From: Allodiplogaster sudhausi
Taxonomy: Eukaryota > Nematoda > Chromadorea > Rhabditida > Diplogasteridae
NCBI GenBank assembly: GCA_945643635.1
Contig: CALZFC010000042.1
Coordinates: 2,994,501 to 3,058,500, forward strand
DNA: 64,000 bases
Reading direction: 5' to 3'
A model generated the notes under the pieces. It had not been told where the DNA came from. It made no database searches and saw only the letters and a program-made list of their open reading frames with translations. Shown piece after piece: positions 12,701-23,930 of the stretch. Numbering within the stretch: position 1 is the stretch's first letter; each line of letters starts with the position of its first letter. The position numbers and the translations under genes were made by a program.

Positions 12701-15700
12701 AGAGCCTTCTCTTCCTCTGCCTTCTTCTTATCAGTGAGAGTCTTCTCTTCCTCCTCCTTCTTCTTTTTGTCGGCGAGAGTCTTGGCTTCATCGTCTGTCT
12801 TCTTCTTATCAGCAGAGCCTTCTCTTCCTCCTCCTTCTTCTTTTTGTCAGCGAGAGCCTTGGCTTCATCGTCTTTCTTCTTCTTATCAGCCAGAGCCTTA
12901 TCTTCCTCCGCCATCTTCTTATCAGTGAGAGTCTTCTCTTCCTCCACTTTCTTCTTATCAGTGAGAGTCTTCTCTTCCTCCTCCTTCCTCTTTTTGTCAG
13001 CGAGAGCCTTGACTTCATCGTCTTTCTTCTTCTTATTAGCGAGAGCCTTCTCTTCCTCCGCCTTCTTCTTATCAGTGAGAGTCTTCTCTTCCTCCGCCTT
13101 CTTCTTATCAGTGAGAGTCTTCTCTTCCTCCTCCTTCTTCTTTTTGTCAGCGAGAGTCTTGGCTTCATCGTCTTTCTTCTTCTTATCAGCCAGAGCCTTC
13201 TCTTCCTCTGCCTTCTTCTTATCAGTGAGAGTCTTCTCTTCCTCCTCCTTCTTCTTTTTGTCAGCGAGAGTCTTGGCTTCATCGTCTTTCTTCTTCTTAT
13301 CAGCCAGAGCCTTCTCTTCCTCTGCCTTCTTCTTATCAGTGAGAGTCTTCTCTTCCTCCTCCTTCTTCTTTTTGTCGGCGAGAGTCTTGGCTTCATCGTC
13401 TGTCTTCTTCTTATCAGCAAGAGCCTTCTCTTCCTCCTCCTTCTTCTTTTTGTCAGCGAGAGCCTTGGCTTCATCGTCTTTCTTCTTCTTATCAGCCAGA
13501 GCCTTATCTTCCTCCGCCTTCTTCTTATCAGTGAGAGTCTTCTCTTCCTCCTCCTTCTTCTTTTTGTCAGCGAGAGCCTTGGCTTCATCGTCTTTCTTCT
13601 TCTTATCAGCCAGAGCCTTCTCTTCCTCTGCCTTCTTCTTATCAGTGAGAGTCTTCTCTTCCTCCTCCTTCTTCTTTTTGTCAGCGAGAGCCTTGACTTC
13701 ATCGTCTTTCTTCTTCTTATCAGCGAGAGCCTTCTCTTCCTCCGCGTTCTTCTTATCAGTGAGAGTCTTCTCTTCCTCCACTTTCTTCTTATCAGTGAGA
13801 GTCTTCTCTTCCTCCTCCTTCTTCTTTTTGTCAGCGAGAGTCTTGGCTTCATCGTCTTTCTTCTTCTTATCAGCGAGAGCCTTCTCTTCCTCCGCCTTCT
13901 TCTTATCAGTGAGAGTCTTCTCTTCCTCCTCCTTCTTCTTTTTGTCAGCGAGAGCCTTGGCTTCATCGTCTTTCTTCTTCTTATCAGCGAGAGCCTTCTC
14001 TTCCTCCGCCTTCTTCTTATCAGTGAGAGTCTTCTCTTCCTCCTCCTTCTTCTTTTTGTCAGCGAGAGCCTTGGCTTCATCGTCTTTCTTCTTCTTATCA
14101 GCCAGAGCCTTCTCTTCCTCCGCCTTCTTCTTATCAGTGAGAGTCTTGTCTTCCTCCTCCTTCTTTTTGTCAGCGAGAGTCTTCTCTTCCTCCTCCTTCT
14201 TCTTTTTGTCAGCGAGAGCCTTGGCTTCATCGTCTTTCTTCTTCTTATCAGCCAGAGCCTTCTCTTCCTCCGCCTTCTTCTTATCAATGAGAGTCTTCTC
14301 TTCCTCCACTTTCTTCTTATCAGTGAGAGTCTTCTCTTCCTCCTCCTTCTTCTTTTTGTCGGCGAGAGTCTTGGCTTCATCGTCTTTCTTCTTCTTATCA
14401 GCAAGAGCCTTCTCTTCCTCCTCCTTCTTCTTTTTGTCAGCGAGAGCCTTGGCTTCATCGTCTTTCTTCTTCTTATCAGCCAGAGCCTTCTCTTCCTCCG
14501 CCTTCTTCTTATCAGTGAGAGTCTTCTCTTCCTCCTCCTTCTTCTTTTTGTCAGCGAGAGCCTTGGCTTCATCGTCTTTCTTCTTCTTATCAGCCAGAGC
14601 CTTCTCTTCCTCTGCCTTCTTCTTATCAGTGAGAGTCTTCTCTTCCTCCACTTTCTTCTTATCAGTGAGAGTCTTCTCTTCCTCCTCCTTCTTCTTTTTG
14701 TCAGCGAGAGCCTTGACTTCATCGTCTTTCTTCTTCTTATCAGCGAGAGCCTTCTCTTCCTCCGCCTTCTTCTTATCAGTGAGAGTCTTCTCTTCCTCCA
14801 CTTTCTTCTTATCAGTGAGAGTCTTCTCTTCCTCCTCCTTCTTCTTTTTGTCAGCGAGAGTCTTGGCTTCATCGTCTGTCTTCTTCTTATCAGCAAGAGC
14901 CTTCTCTTCCTCCTCCTTCTTCTTTTTGTCAGCGAGAGCCTTGGCTTCATCGTCTTTCTTCTTCTTATCAGCCAGAGCCTTATCTTCCTCCGCCTTCTTC
15001 TTATCAGTGAGAGTCTTCCCTTCCTCCTCCTTCTTCTTTTTGTCAGCGAGAGCCTTGGCTTCATTGTCTTTCTTCTTCTTATCAGCCAGAGCCTTCTCTT
15101 CCTCTGCCTTCTTCTTATCAGTGAGAGTCTTCTCTTCCTCCTCCTTCTTCTTTTTGTCAGCGAGAGCCTTGACTTCATCGTCTTTCTTCTTCTTATCAGC
15201 GAGAGCCTTCTCTTCCTCCGCGTTCTTCTTATCAGTGAGAGTCTTCTCTTCCTCCACTTTCTTCTTATCAGTGAGAGTCTTCTCTTCCTCCTCCTTCTTC
15301 TTTTTGTCAGCGAGAGTCTTGGCTTCATCGTCTTTCTTCTTCTTATCAGCGAGAGCCTTATCTTCCTCCGCCTTCTTCTTATCAGTGAGAGTCTTCTCTT
15401 CCTCCTCCTTCTTCTTTTTGTCAGCGAGAGCCTTGGCTTCATCGTCTTTCTTCTTCTTATCAGCCAGAGCCTTCTCTTCCTCCGCCTTCTTCTTATCAGT
15501 GAGAGTCTTCTCTTCCTCCTCCTTCTTCTTTTTGTCAGCGAGAGCCTTGGCTTCATCGTCTTTCTTCTTCTTATCAGCCAGAGCCTTCTCTTCCTCTGCC
15601 TTCTTCTTATCAGTGAGAGTCTTCTCTTCCTCCTCCTTCTTCTTTTTGTCAGCGAGAGTCTTGGCTTCATCGTCTTTCTTCTTCTTATCACCAAGAGCCT

Positions 15701-18700
15701 TCTCTTCCTCCTCCTTCTTCTTTTTGTCAGCGAGAGCCTTGGCTTCATCGTCTTTCTTCTTCTTATCAGCCAGAGCCTTCTCTTCCTCCGCCTTCTTCTT
15801 ATCAGTGAGAGTCTTCTCTTCCTCCTCCTTCTTCTTTTTGTCAGCGAGAGCCTTGGCTTCATCGTCTTTCTTCTTCTTATCAGCCAGAGCCTTCTCTTCC
15901 TCCGCCTTCTTCTTCTCAGTGAGAGTCTTCTCTTCCTCCTCCTTCTTCTTTTTGTCAGCGAGAGTCTTGACTTCATCGTCTCTCTTCTTCTTATCGGCGA
16001 GAGCCTTCTCTTCTTCCGCCTTCTTCTTATCAGTGAGAGTCTTCTCTTCCTCCTCCTTCTTCTTTTTGTCAACGAGAGCCTTGGCTTCATCGTCTTTCTT
16101 CTTCTTATCAGCCAGAGCCTTCTCTTCCTCCGCCTTCTTCTTATCAGTGAGAGTCTTCTCTTCCTCCACTTTCTTCTTATCAGTGAGAGTCTTCTCTTCC
16201 TCCTCCTTCTTCTTTTTGTCGGCGAGAGTCTTGGCTTCATCGTCTTTCTTCTTCTTATCAGCAAGAGCCTTCTCTTCCTCCTCCTTCTTCTTTTTGTCAG
16301 CGAGAGCCTTGGCTTCATCGTCTTTCTTCTTCTTATCAGCCAGAGCCTTCTCTTCCTCCGCCTTCTTCTTATCAGTGAGAGTCTTCTCTTCCTCCTCCTT
16401 CTTCTTTTTGTCAGCGAGAGCCTTGGCTTCATCGTCTTTCTTCTTCTTATCAGCCAGAGCCTTCTCTTCCTCTGCCTTCTTCTTCTCAGTGAGAGTCTTC
16501 TCTTCCTCCACTTTCTTCTTATCAGTGAGAGTCTTCTCTTCCTCCTCCTTCTTCTTTTTGTCGGCGAGAGTCTTGGCTTCATCGTCTTTCTTCTTCTTAT
16601 CAGCAAGAGCCTTCTCTTCCTCCTCCTTCTTCTTTTTGTCAGCGAGAGCCTTGGCTTCATCGTCTTTCTTCTTCTTATCAGCCAGAGCCTTCTCTTCCTC
16701 CGCCTTCTTCTTATCAGTGAGAGTCTTCACTTCCTCCTCCTTCTTCTTTTTGTCAGCGAGAGCCTTGGCTTCATCGTCTTTCTTCTTCTTATCAGCCAGA
16801 GTCTTCTCTTCCTCTGCCTTCTTCTTATCAGTGAGAGTCTTCTCTTCCTCCACTTTCTTCTTATCAGTGAGAGTCTTCTCTTCCTCCTCCTTCCTCTTTT
16901 TGTCAGCGAGAGCCTTGACTTCATCGTCTTTCTTCTTCTTATTAGCGAGAGCCTTCTCTTCCTCCGCCTTCTTCTTATCAGTGAGAGTCTTCTCTTCCTC
17001 CGCCTTCTTCTTATCAGTGAGAGTCTTCTCTTCCTCCTCCTTCTTCTTTTTGTCAGCGAGAGTCTTGGCTTCATCGTCTTTCTTCTTCTTATCAGCCAGA
17101 GCCTTCTCTTCCTCTGCCTTCTTCTTATCAGTGAGAGTCTTCTCTTCCTCCTCCTTCTTCTTTTTGTCAGCGAGAGCCTTGACTTCATCGTCTTTCTTCT
17201 TCTTATCAGCGAGAGCCTTCTCTTCCTCCGCCTTCTTCTTATCAGTGAGAGTCTTCTCTTCCTCCACTTTCTTCTTATCAGTGAGAGTCTTCTCTTCCTC
17301 CTCCTTCTTCTTTTTGTCAGCGAGAGCCTTGGCTTCATCGTCTTTCTTCTTCTTATCAGCCAGAGCCTTCTCTTCCTCTGCCTTCTTCTTATCAGTGAGA
17401 GTCTTCTCTTCCTCCTCCTTCTTCTTTTTGTCAGCGAGAGCCTTGACTTCATCGTCTTTCTTCTTCTTATCAGCGAGAGCCTTCTCTTCCTCCGCGTTCT
17501 TCTTATCAGTGAGAGTCTTCTCTTCCTCCACTTTCTTCTTATCAGTGAGAGTCTTCTCTTCCTCCTCCTTCTTCTTTTTCTCAGCGAGAGTCTTGGCTTC
17601 ATCGTCTTTCTTCTTCTTATCAGCCAGAGCCTTATCTTCCTCCGCCTTCTTCTTATCAGTGAGAGTCTTCTCTTCCTCCTCCTTCTTCTTTTTGTCAGCG
17701 AGAGCCTTGGCTTCATCGTCTTTCTTCTTCTTATCAGCCAGAGCCTTCTCTTCCTCTGCCTTCTTCTTATCAGTGAGAGTCTTCTCTTCCTCCTCCTTCT
17801 TCTTTTTGTCAGCGAGAGCCTTGACTTCATCGTCTTTCTTCTTCTTATCAGCGAGAGCCTTCTCTTCCTCCGCGTTCTTCTTATCAGTGAGAGTCCTCTC
17901 TTCCTCCGCCTTCTTCTTATCAGTGAGAGTCTTCTCTTCCTCCTCCTTCTTCTTTTTGTCAGCGAGAGTCTTGGCTTCATCGTCTTTCTTCTTCTTATCA
18001 GCCAGAGCCTTATCTTCCTCCGCCTTCTTCTTATCAGTGAGAGTCTTCTCTTCCTCCTCCTTCTTCTTTTTGTCAGCGAGAGCCTTGGCTTCATCGTCTT
18101 TCTTCTTCTTATCAGCCAGAGCCTTCTCTTCCTCTGCCTTCTTCTTATCAGTGAGAGTCTTCTCTTCCTCCTCCTTCTTCTTTTTGTCAGCGAGAGCCTT
18201 GACTTCATCGTCTTTCTTCTTCTTATCAGCCAGAGCCTTCTCTTCCTCCGCCTTCTTCTTATCAGTGAGAGTCTTCTCTTCCTCCACTTTCTTCTTATCA
18301 GTGAGAGTCTTCTCTTCCTCCTCCTTCTTCTTTTTGTCGGCGAGAGTCTTGGCTTCATCGTCTTTCTTCTTCTTATCAGCAAGAGCCTTCTCTTCCTCCT
18401 CCTTCTTCTTTTGTCAGCGAGAGCCTTGGCTTCATCGTCTTTCTTCTTCTTATCAGCCAGAGCCTTCTCTTCCTCCGCCTTCTTCTTATCAGTGAGAGTC
18501 TTCACTTCCTCCTCCTTCTTCTTTTTGTCAGCGAGAGCCTTGGCTTCATCGTCTTTCTTCTTCTTATCAGCCAGAGTCTTCTCTTCCTCTGCCTTCTTCT
18601 TATCAGTGAGAGTCTTCTCTTCCTCCACTTTCTTCTTATCAGTGAGAGTCTTCTCTTCCTCCTCCTTCCTCTTTTTGTCAGCGAGAGCCTTGACTTCATC

Positions 18701-21700
18701 GTCTTTCTTCTTCTTATTAGCGAGAGCCTTCTCTTCCTCCGCCTTCTTCTTATCAGTGAGAGTCTTCTCTTCCTCCGCCTTCTTCTTATCAGTGAGAGTC
18801 TTCTCTTCCTCCTCCTTCTTCTTTTTGTCAGCGAGAGTCTTGGCTTCATCGTCTTTCTTCTTCTTATCAGCCAGAGCCTTCTCTTCCTCTGCCTTCTTCT
18901 TATCAGTGAGAGTCTTCTCTTCCTCCTCCTTCTTCTTTTTGTCAGCGAGAGCCTTGACTTCATCGTCTTTCTTCTTCTTATCAGCGAGAGCCTTCTCTTC
19001 CTCCGCCTTCTTCTTATCAGTGAGAGTCTTCTCTTCCTCCACTTTCTTCTTATCAGTGAGAGTCTTCTCTTCCTCCTCCTTCTTCTTTTTGTCAGCGAGA
19101 GCCTTGACTTCATCGTCTTTCTTCTTCTTATCAGCGAGAGCCTTCTCTTCCTCCGCCTTCTTCTTATCAGTGAGAGTCTTCTCTTCCTCCACTTTCTTCT
19201 TATCAGTGAGAGTCTTCTCTTCCTCCTCCTTCTTCTTTTTGTCGGCGAGAGTCTTGGCTTCATCGTCTGTCTTCTTCTTATCAGCAAGAGCCTTCTCTTC
19301 CTCCTCCTTCTTCTTTTTGTCAGCGAGAGCCTTGACTTCATCGTCTTTCTTCTTCTTATCAGCCAGAGCCTTATCTTCCTCCGCCTTCTTCTTATCAGTG
19401 AGAGTCTTCTCTTCCTCCTCCTTCTTCTTTTTGTCAGCGAGAGCCTTGGCTTCATCGTCTTTCTTCTTCTTATCAGCCAGAGCCTTCTCTTCCTCTGCCT
19501 TCTTCTTATCAGTGAGAGTCTTCTCTTCCTCCTCCTTCTTCTTTTTGTCAGCGAGAGCCTTGACTTCATCGTCTTTCTTCTTCTTATCAGCGAGAGCCTT
19601 CTCTTCCTCCGCGTTCTTCTTATCAGTGAGAGTCTTCTCTTCCTCCACTTTCTTCTTATCAGTGAGAGTCTTCTCTTCCTCCTCCTTCTTCTTTTTGTCA
19701 GCGAGAGTCTTGGCTTCATCGTCTTTCTTCTTCTTATCAGCGAGAGCCTTCTGTTCCTCCGCCTTCTTCTTATCAGTGAGAGTCTTCTCTTCCTCCTCCT
19801 TCTTCTTTTTGTCAGCGAGAGCCTTGGCTTCATCGTCTTTCTTCTTCTTATCAGCGAGAGCCTTCTCTTCCTCCGCCTTCTTCTTATCAGTGAGAGTCTT
19901 CTCTTCCTCCTCCTTCTTCTTTTTGTCAGCGAGAGCCTTGGCTTCATCGTCTTTCTTCTTCTTATCAGCCAGAGCCTTCTCTTCCTCCGCCTTCTTCTTA
20001 TCAGTGAGAGTCTTGTCTTCCTCCTCCTTCTTTTTGTCAGCGAGAGTCTTCTCTTCCTCCTCCTTCTTCTTTTTGTCAGCGAGAGCCTTGACTTCATCGT
20101 CTTTCTTCTTCTTATCAGCGAGAGCCTTCTCTTCCTCCGCCTTCTTCTTATCAATGAGAGTCTTCTCTTCCTCCACTTTCTTCTTATCAGTGAGAGTCTT
20201 CTCTTCCTCCTCCTTCTTCTTTTTGTCAGCGAGAGTCTTGGCTTCATCGTCTTTCTTCTTCTTATCAGCGAGAGCCTTCTCTTCCTCCGCCTTCTTCTTA
20301 TCAGTGAGAGTCTTCTCTTCCTCCTCCTTCTTCTTTTTGTCAGCGAGAGCCTTGGCTTCATCGTCTTTCTTCTTCTTATCAGCCAGAGCCTTCTCTTCCT
20401 CCGCCTTCTTCTTATCAGTGAGAGTCTTGTCTTCCTCCTCCTTCTTTTTGTCAGCGAGAGCCTTGGCTTCATCGTCTTTCTTCTTCTTATCAGCCAGAGC
20501 CTTCTCTTCCTCCGCCTTCTTCTTATCAATGAGAGTCTTCTCTTCCTCCTCCTTCTTCTTTTTGTCAGCGAGAGTCTTGGCTTCATCGTCTTTCTTCTTC
20601 TTATCAGCGAGAGCCTTCTGTTCCTCCGCCTTCTTCTTATCAGTGAGAGTCTTCTCTTCCTCCTCCTTCTTCTTTTTGTCAGCGAGAGCCTTGGCTTCAT
20701 CGTCTTTCTTCTTCTTATCAGCGAGAGCCTTCTCTTCCTCCGCCTTCTTCTTATCAGTGAGAGTCTTCTCTTCCTCCTCCTTCTTCTTTTTGTCAGCGAG
20801 AGCCTTGGCTTCATCGTCTTTCTTCTTCTTATCAGCCAGAGCCTTCTCTTCCTCCGCCTTCTTCTTATCAGTGAGAGTCTTGTCTTCCTCCTCCTTCTTT
20901 TTGTCAGCGAGAGTCTTCTCTTCCTCCTCCTTCTTCTTTTTGTCAGCGAGAGCCTTGACTTCATCGTCTTTCTTCTTCTTATCAGCGAGAGCCTTCTCTT
21001 CCTCCGCCTTCTTCTTATCAATGAGAGTCTTCTCTTCCTCCACTTTCTTCTTATCAGTGAGAGTCTTCTCTTCCTCCTCCTTCTTCTTTTTGTCAGCGAG
21101 AGTCTTGGCTTCATCGTCTTTCTTCTTCTTATCAGCGAGAGCCTTCTCTTCCTCCGCCTTCTTCTTATCAGTGAGAGTCTTCTCTTCCTCCTCCTTCTTC
21201 TTTTTGTCAGCGAGAGCCTTGGCTTCATCGTCTTTCTTCTTCTTATCAGCCAGAGCCTTCTCTTCCTCCGCCTTCTTCTTATCAGTGAGAGTCTTGTCTT
21301 CCTCCTCCTTCTTTTTGTCAGCGAGAGCCTTGGCTTCATCGTCTTTCTTCTTCTTATCAGCCAGAGCCTTCTCTTCCTCCGCCTTCTTCTTATCAATGAG
21401 AGTCTTCTCTTCCTCCACTTTCTTCTTATCAGTGAGAGTCTTCTCTTCCTCCTCCTTCTTCTTTTTGTCGGCGAGAGTCTTGGCTTCATCGTCTTTCTTC
21501 TTCTTATCAGCAAGAGCCTTCTCTTCCTCCTCCTTCTTCTTTTTGTCAGCGAGAGCCTTGGCTTCATCGTCTTTCTTCTTCTTATCAGCCAGAGCCTTCT
21601 CTTCCTCCGCCTTCTTCTTATCAGTGAGAGTCTTCTCTTCCTCCTCCTTCTTCTTTTTGTCAGCGAGAGCCTTGGCTTCATCGTCTTTCTTCTTCTTATC

Positions 21701-23930
21701 AGCCAGAGCCTTCTCTTCCTCTGCCTTCTTCTTATCAGTGAGAGTCTTATCTTCCTCCACTTTCTTCTTATCAGTGAGAGTCTTCTCTTCCTCCTCCTTC
21801 TTCTTTTTGTCAGCGAGAGCCTTGACTTCATCGTCTTTCTTCTTCTTATCAGCGAGAGCCTTCTCTTCCTCCGCCTTCTTCTTATCAGTGAGAGTCTTCT
21901 CTTCCTCCACTTTCTTCTTATCAGTGAGAGTCTTCTCTTCCTCCTCCTTCTTCTTTTTGTCGGCGAGAGTCTTGGCTTCATCGTCTGTCTTCTTCTTATC
22001 AGCAAGAGCCTTCTCTTCCTCCTCCTTCTTCTTTTTGTCAGCGAGAGCCTTGGCTTCATCGTCTTTCTTCTTCTTATCAGCCAGAGCCTTATCTTCCTCC
22101 GCCTTCTTCTTATCAGTGAGAGTCTTCTCTTCCTCCTCCTTCTTCTTTTTGTCAGCGAGAGCCTTGGCTTCATCGTCTTTCTTCTTCTTATCAGCCAGAG
22201 CCTTCTCTTCCTCTGCCTTCTTCTTATCAGTGAGAGTCTTCTCTTCCTCCTCCTTCTTCTTTTTGTCAGCGAGAGCCTTGACTTCATCGTCTTTCTTCTT
22301 CTTATCAGCGAGAGCCTTCTCTTCCTCCGCGTTCTTCTTATCAGTGAGAGTCTTCTCTTCCTCCACTTTCTTCTTATCAGTGAGAGTCTTCTCTTCCTCC
22401 TCCTTCTTCTTTTTGTCAGCGAGAGTCTTGGCTTCATCGTCTTTCTTCTTCTTATCAGCGAGAGCCTTATCTTCCTCCGCCTTCTTCTTATCAGTGAGAG
22501 TCTTCTCTTCCTCCTCCTTCTTCTTTTTGTCAGCGAGAGCCTTGGCTTCATCGTCTTTCTTCTTCTTATCAGCCAGAGCCTTCTCTTCCTCCGCCTTCTT
22601 CTTATCAGTGAGAGTCTTCTCTTCCTCCTCCTTCTTCTTTTTGTCAGCGAGAGCCTTGGCTTCATCGTCTTTCTTCTTCTTATCAGCCAGAGCCTTCTCT
22701 TCCTCTGCCTTCTTCTTATCAGTGAGAGTCTTCTCTTCCTCCTCCTTCTTCTTTTTGTCAGCGAGAGTCTTGGCTTCATCGTCTTTCTTCTTCTTATCAC
22801 CAAGAGCCTTCTCTTCCTCCTCCTTCTTCTTTTTGTCAGCGAGAGCCTTGGCTTCATCGTCTGTCTTCTTCTTATCAGCCAGAGCCTTCTCTTCCTCCGC
22901 CTTCTTCTTATCAGTGAGAGTCTTCTCTTCCTCCTCCTTCTTCTTTTTGTCAGCGAGAGCCTTGGCTTCATCGTCTTTCTTCTTCTTATCAGCCAGAGCC
23001 TTCTCTTCCTCCGCCTTCTTCTTCTCAGTGAGAGTCTTCTCTTCCTCCTCCTTCTTCTTTTTGTCAGCGAGAGTCTTGACTTCATCGTCTCTCTTCTTCT
23101 TATCGGCGAGAGCCTTCTCTTCTTCCGCCTTCTTCTTATCAGTGAGAGTCTTCTCTTCCTCCTCCTTCTTCTTTTTGTCAGCGAGAGCCTTGGCTTCATC
23201 GTCTTTCTTCTTCTTATCAGCTAGAGCTTTCTCTTCCTCCGCCTTCTTCTCATCAGTGAGAGTCTTCTCTTCCTCCTCCTTCTTCTTTTTGTCAGCGAGA
23301 GTCTTGGCTTCATCGTCTTTCTTCTTCTTATCAGCGAGAGCCTTCTCTTCCTCCGCCTTCTTCTTATCAACGAGAGTCTTCTCTTCCTCATCCTTCTTCT
23401 TTTTGTCAAAGAGAGCCTTGGCTTCATCGTCTTTCTTCTTCTTATCAGTGAGAGTCTTCTCTTCCTCATCCTTATCAGTGAGAGTCTTCTCTTCCTCCTC
23501 CTTCTTCTTTTTGTCAGCGAGAGCATTGGCTTCATCGTCTTTCTTCTTCTTATCAGCGAGAGCCTTCTCTTCCTCCGCCTTCTTCTTATCAGTGAGAGTC
23601 TTCTCTCCCTCCTCCTTCTTCTTTTTGTCAGCGAGAGCCTTGGCTTCATCGTCTTTCTTCTTCTTATTAGCGAGAGCCTTCTCTTCCTCCGCCTTCTTCT
23701 CATCAGTGAGAGTCCTCTCTTCCTCCTCCTTCTTCTTTTTGTCAACGAGAGCCATGGCTTCATCGTCTTTCTTCTTCTTATCATCGAGAGCCTTCTCTTC
23801 CTCCGCCTTCTTCTTATCAGTGAGAGTCTTCTCTTTGTCCTCCTTCTTCTTTTTGTCAGCGAGAGCCTGGGCTTCATCGTCTTTCTTCTTCTTATCAGCG
23901 AGGGCCTTCTCTTCCTCCGCCTTCTTCTTA
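1..23930 (-). repeat. 38-residue (114-bp) K/E/D-rich tandem array, coil or single-helix type
   Basis: The consensus is three sub-repeats: AEEEKALADKKK, KDDEAKALADKKK and KEEEEKTLTDKKK (12+13+13). Variants include VEEEKTLTDKKK, DKKNAEEE and KRKEEEEK, and sub-repeats are sometimes gained or lost singly. About 210 unit lengths lie in the window and the array continues past the left edge. Alternating four-residue blocks of opposite charge spaced i to i+4 favour a stable single alpha-helix or coiled coil. The coding strand is almost purely purine over long tracts. Units from about 23220 to 23930 are the most diverged. Frame choice follows continuity with the upstream array. Confidence 0.9.

Noticed and set aside
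12809..16660. Minus-strand RLSLIRRRKTMKPRLS reading frame (also at 433-2385 and 18502-23199)
   Set aside because: It is a +1 shadow of the same array. It appears only downstream of indels or from internal ATGs and does not connect to the spliced Ig exons or the PEVK array in frame.
2488..18495. Plus-strand open frame of about 5,335 residues (SSSFFFLSARA repeats)
   Set aside because: It is the antisense shadow of the K/E/D array. The unit has no stop in that frame, the sequence is a trivial S/F/L repeat, and it has no continuation, splice logic or domain.
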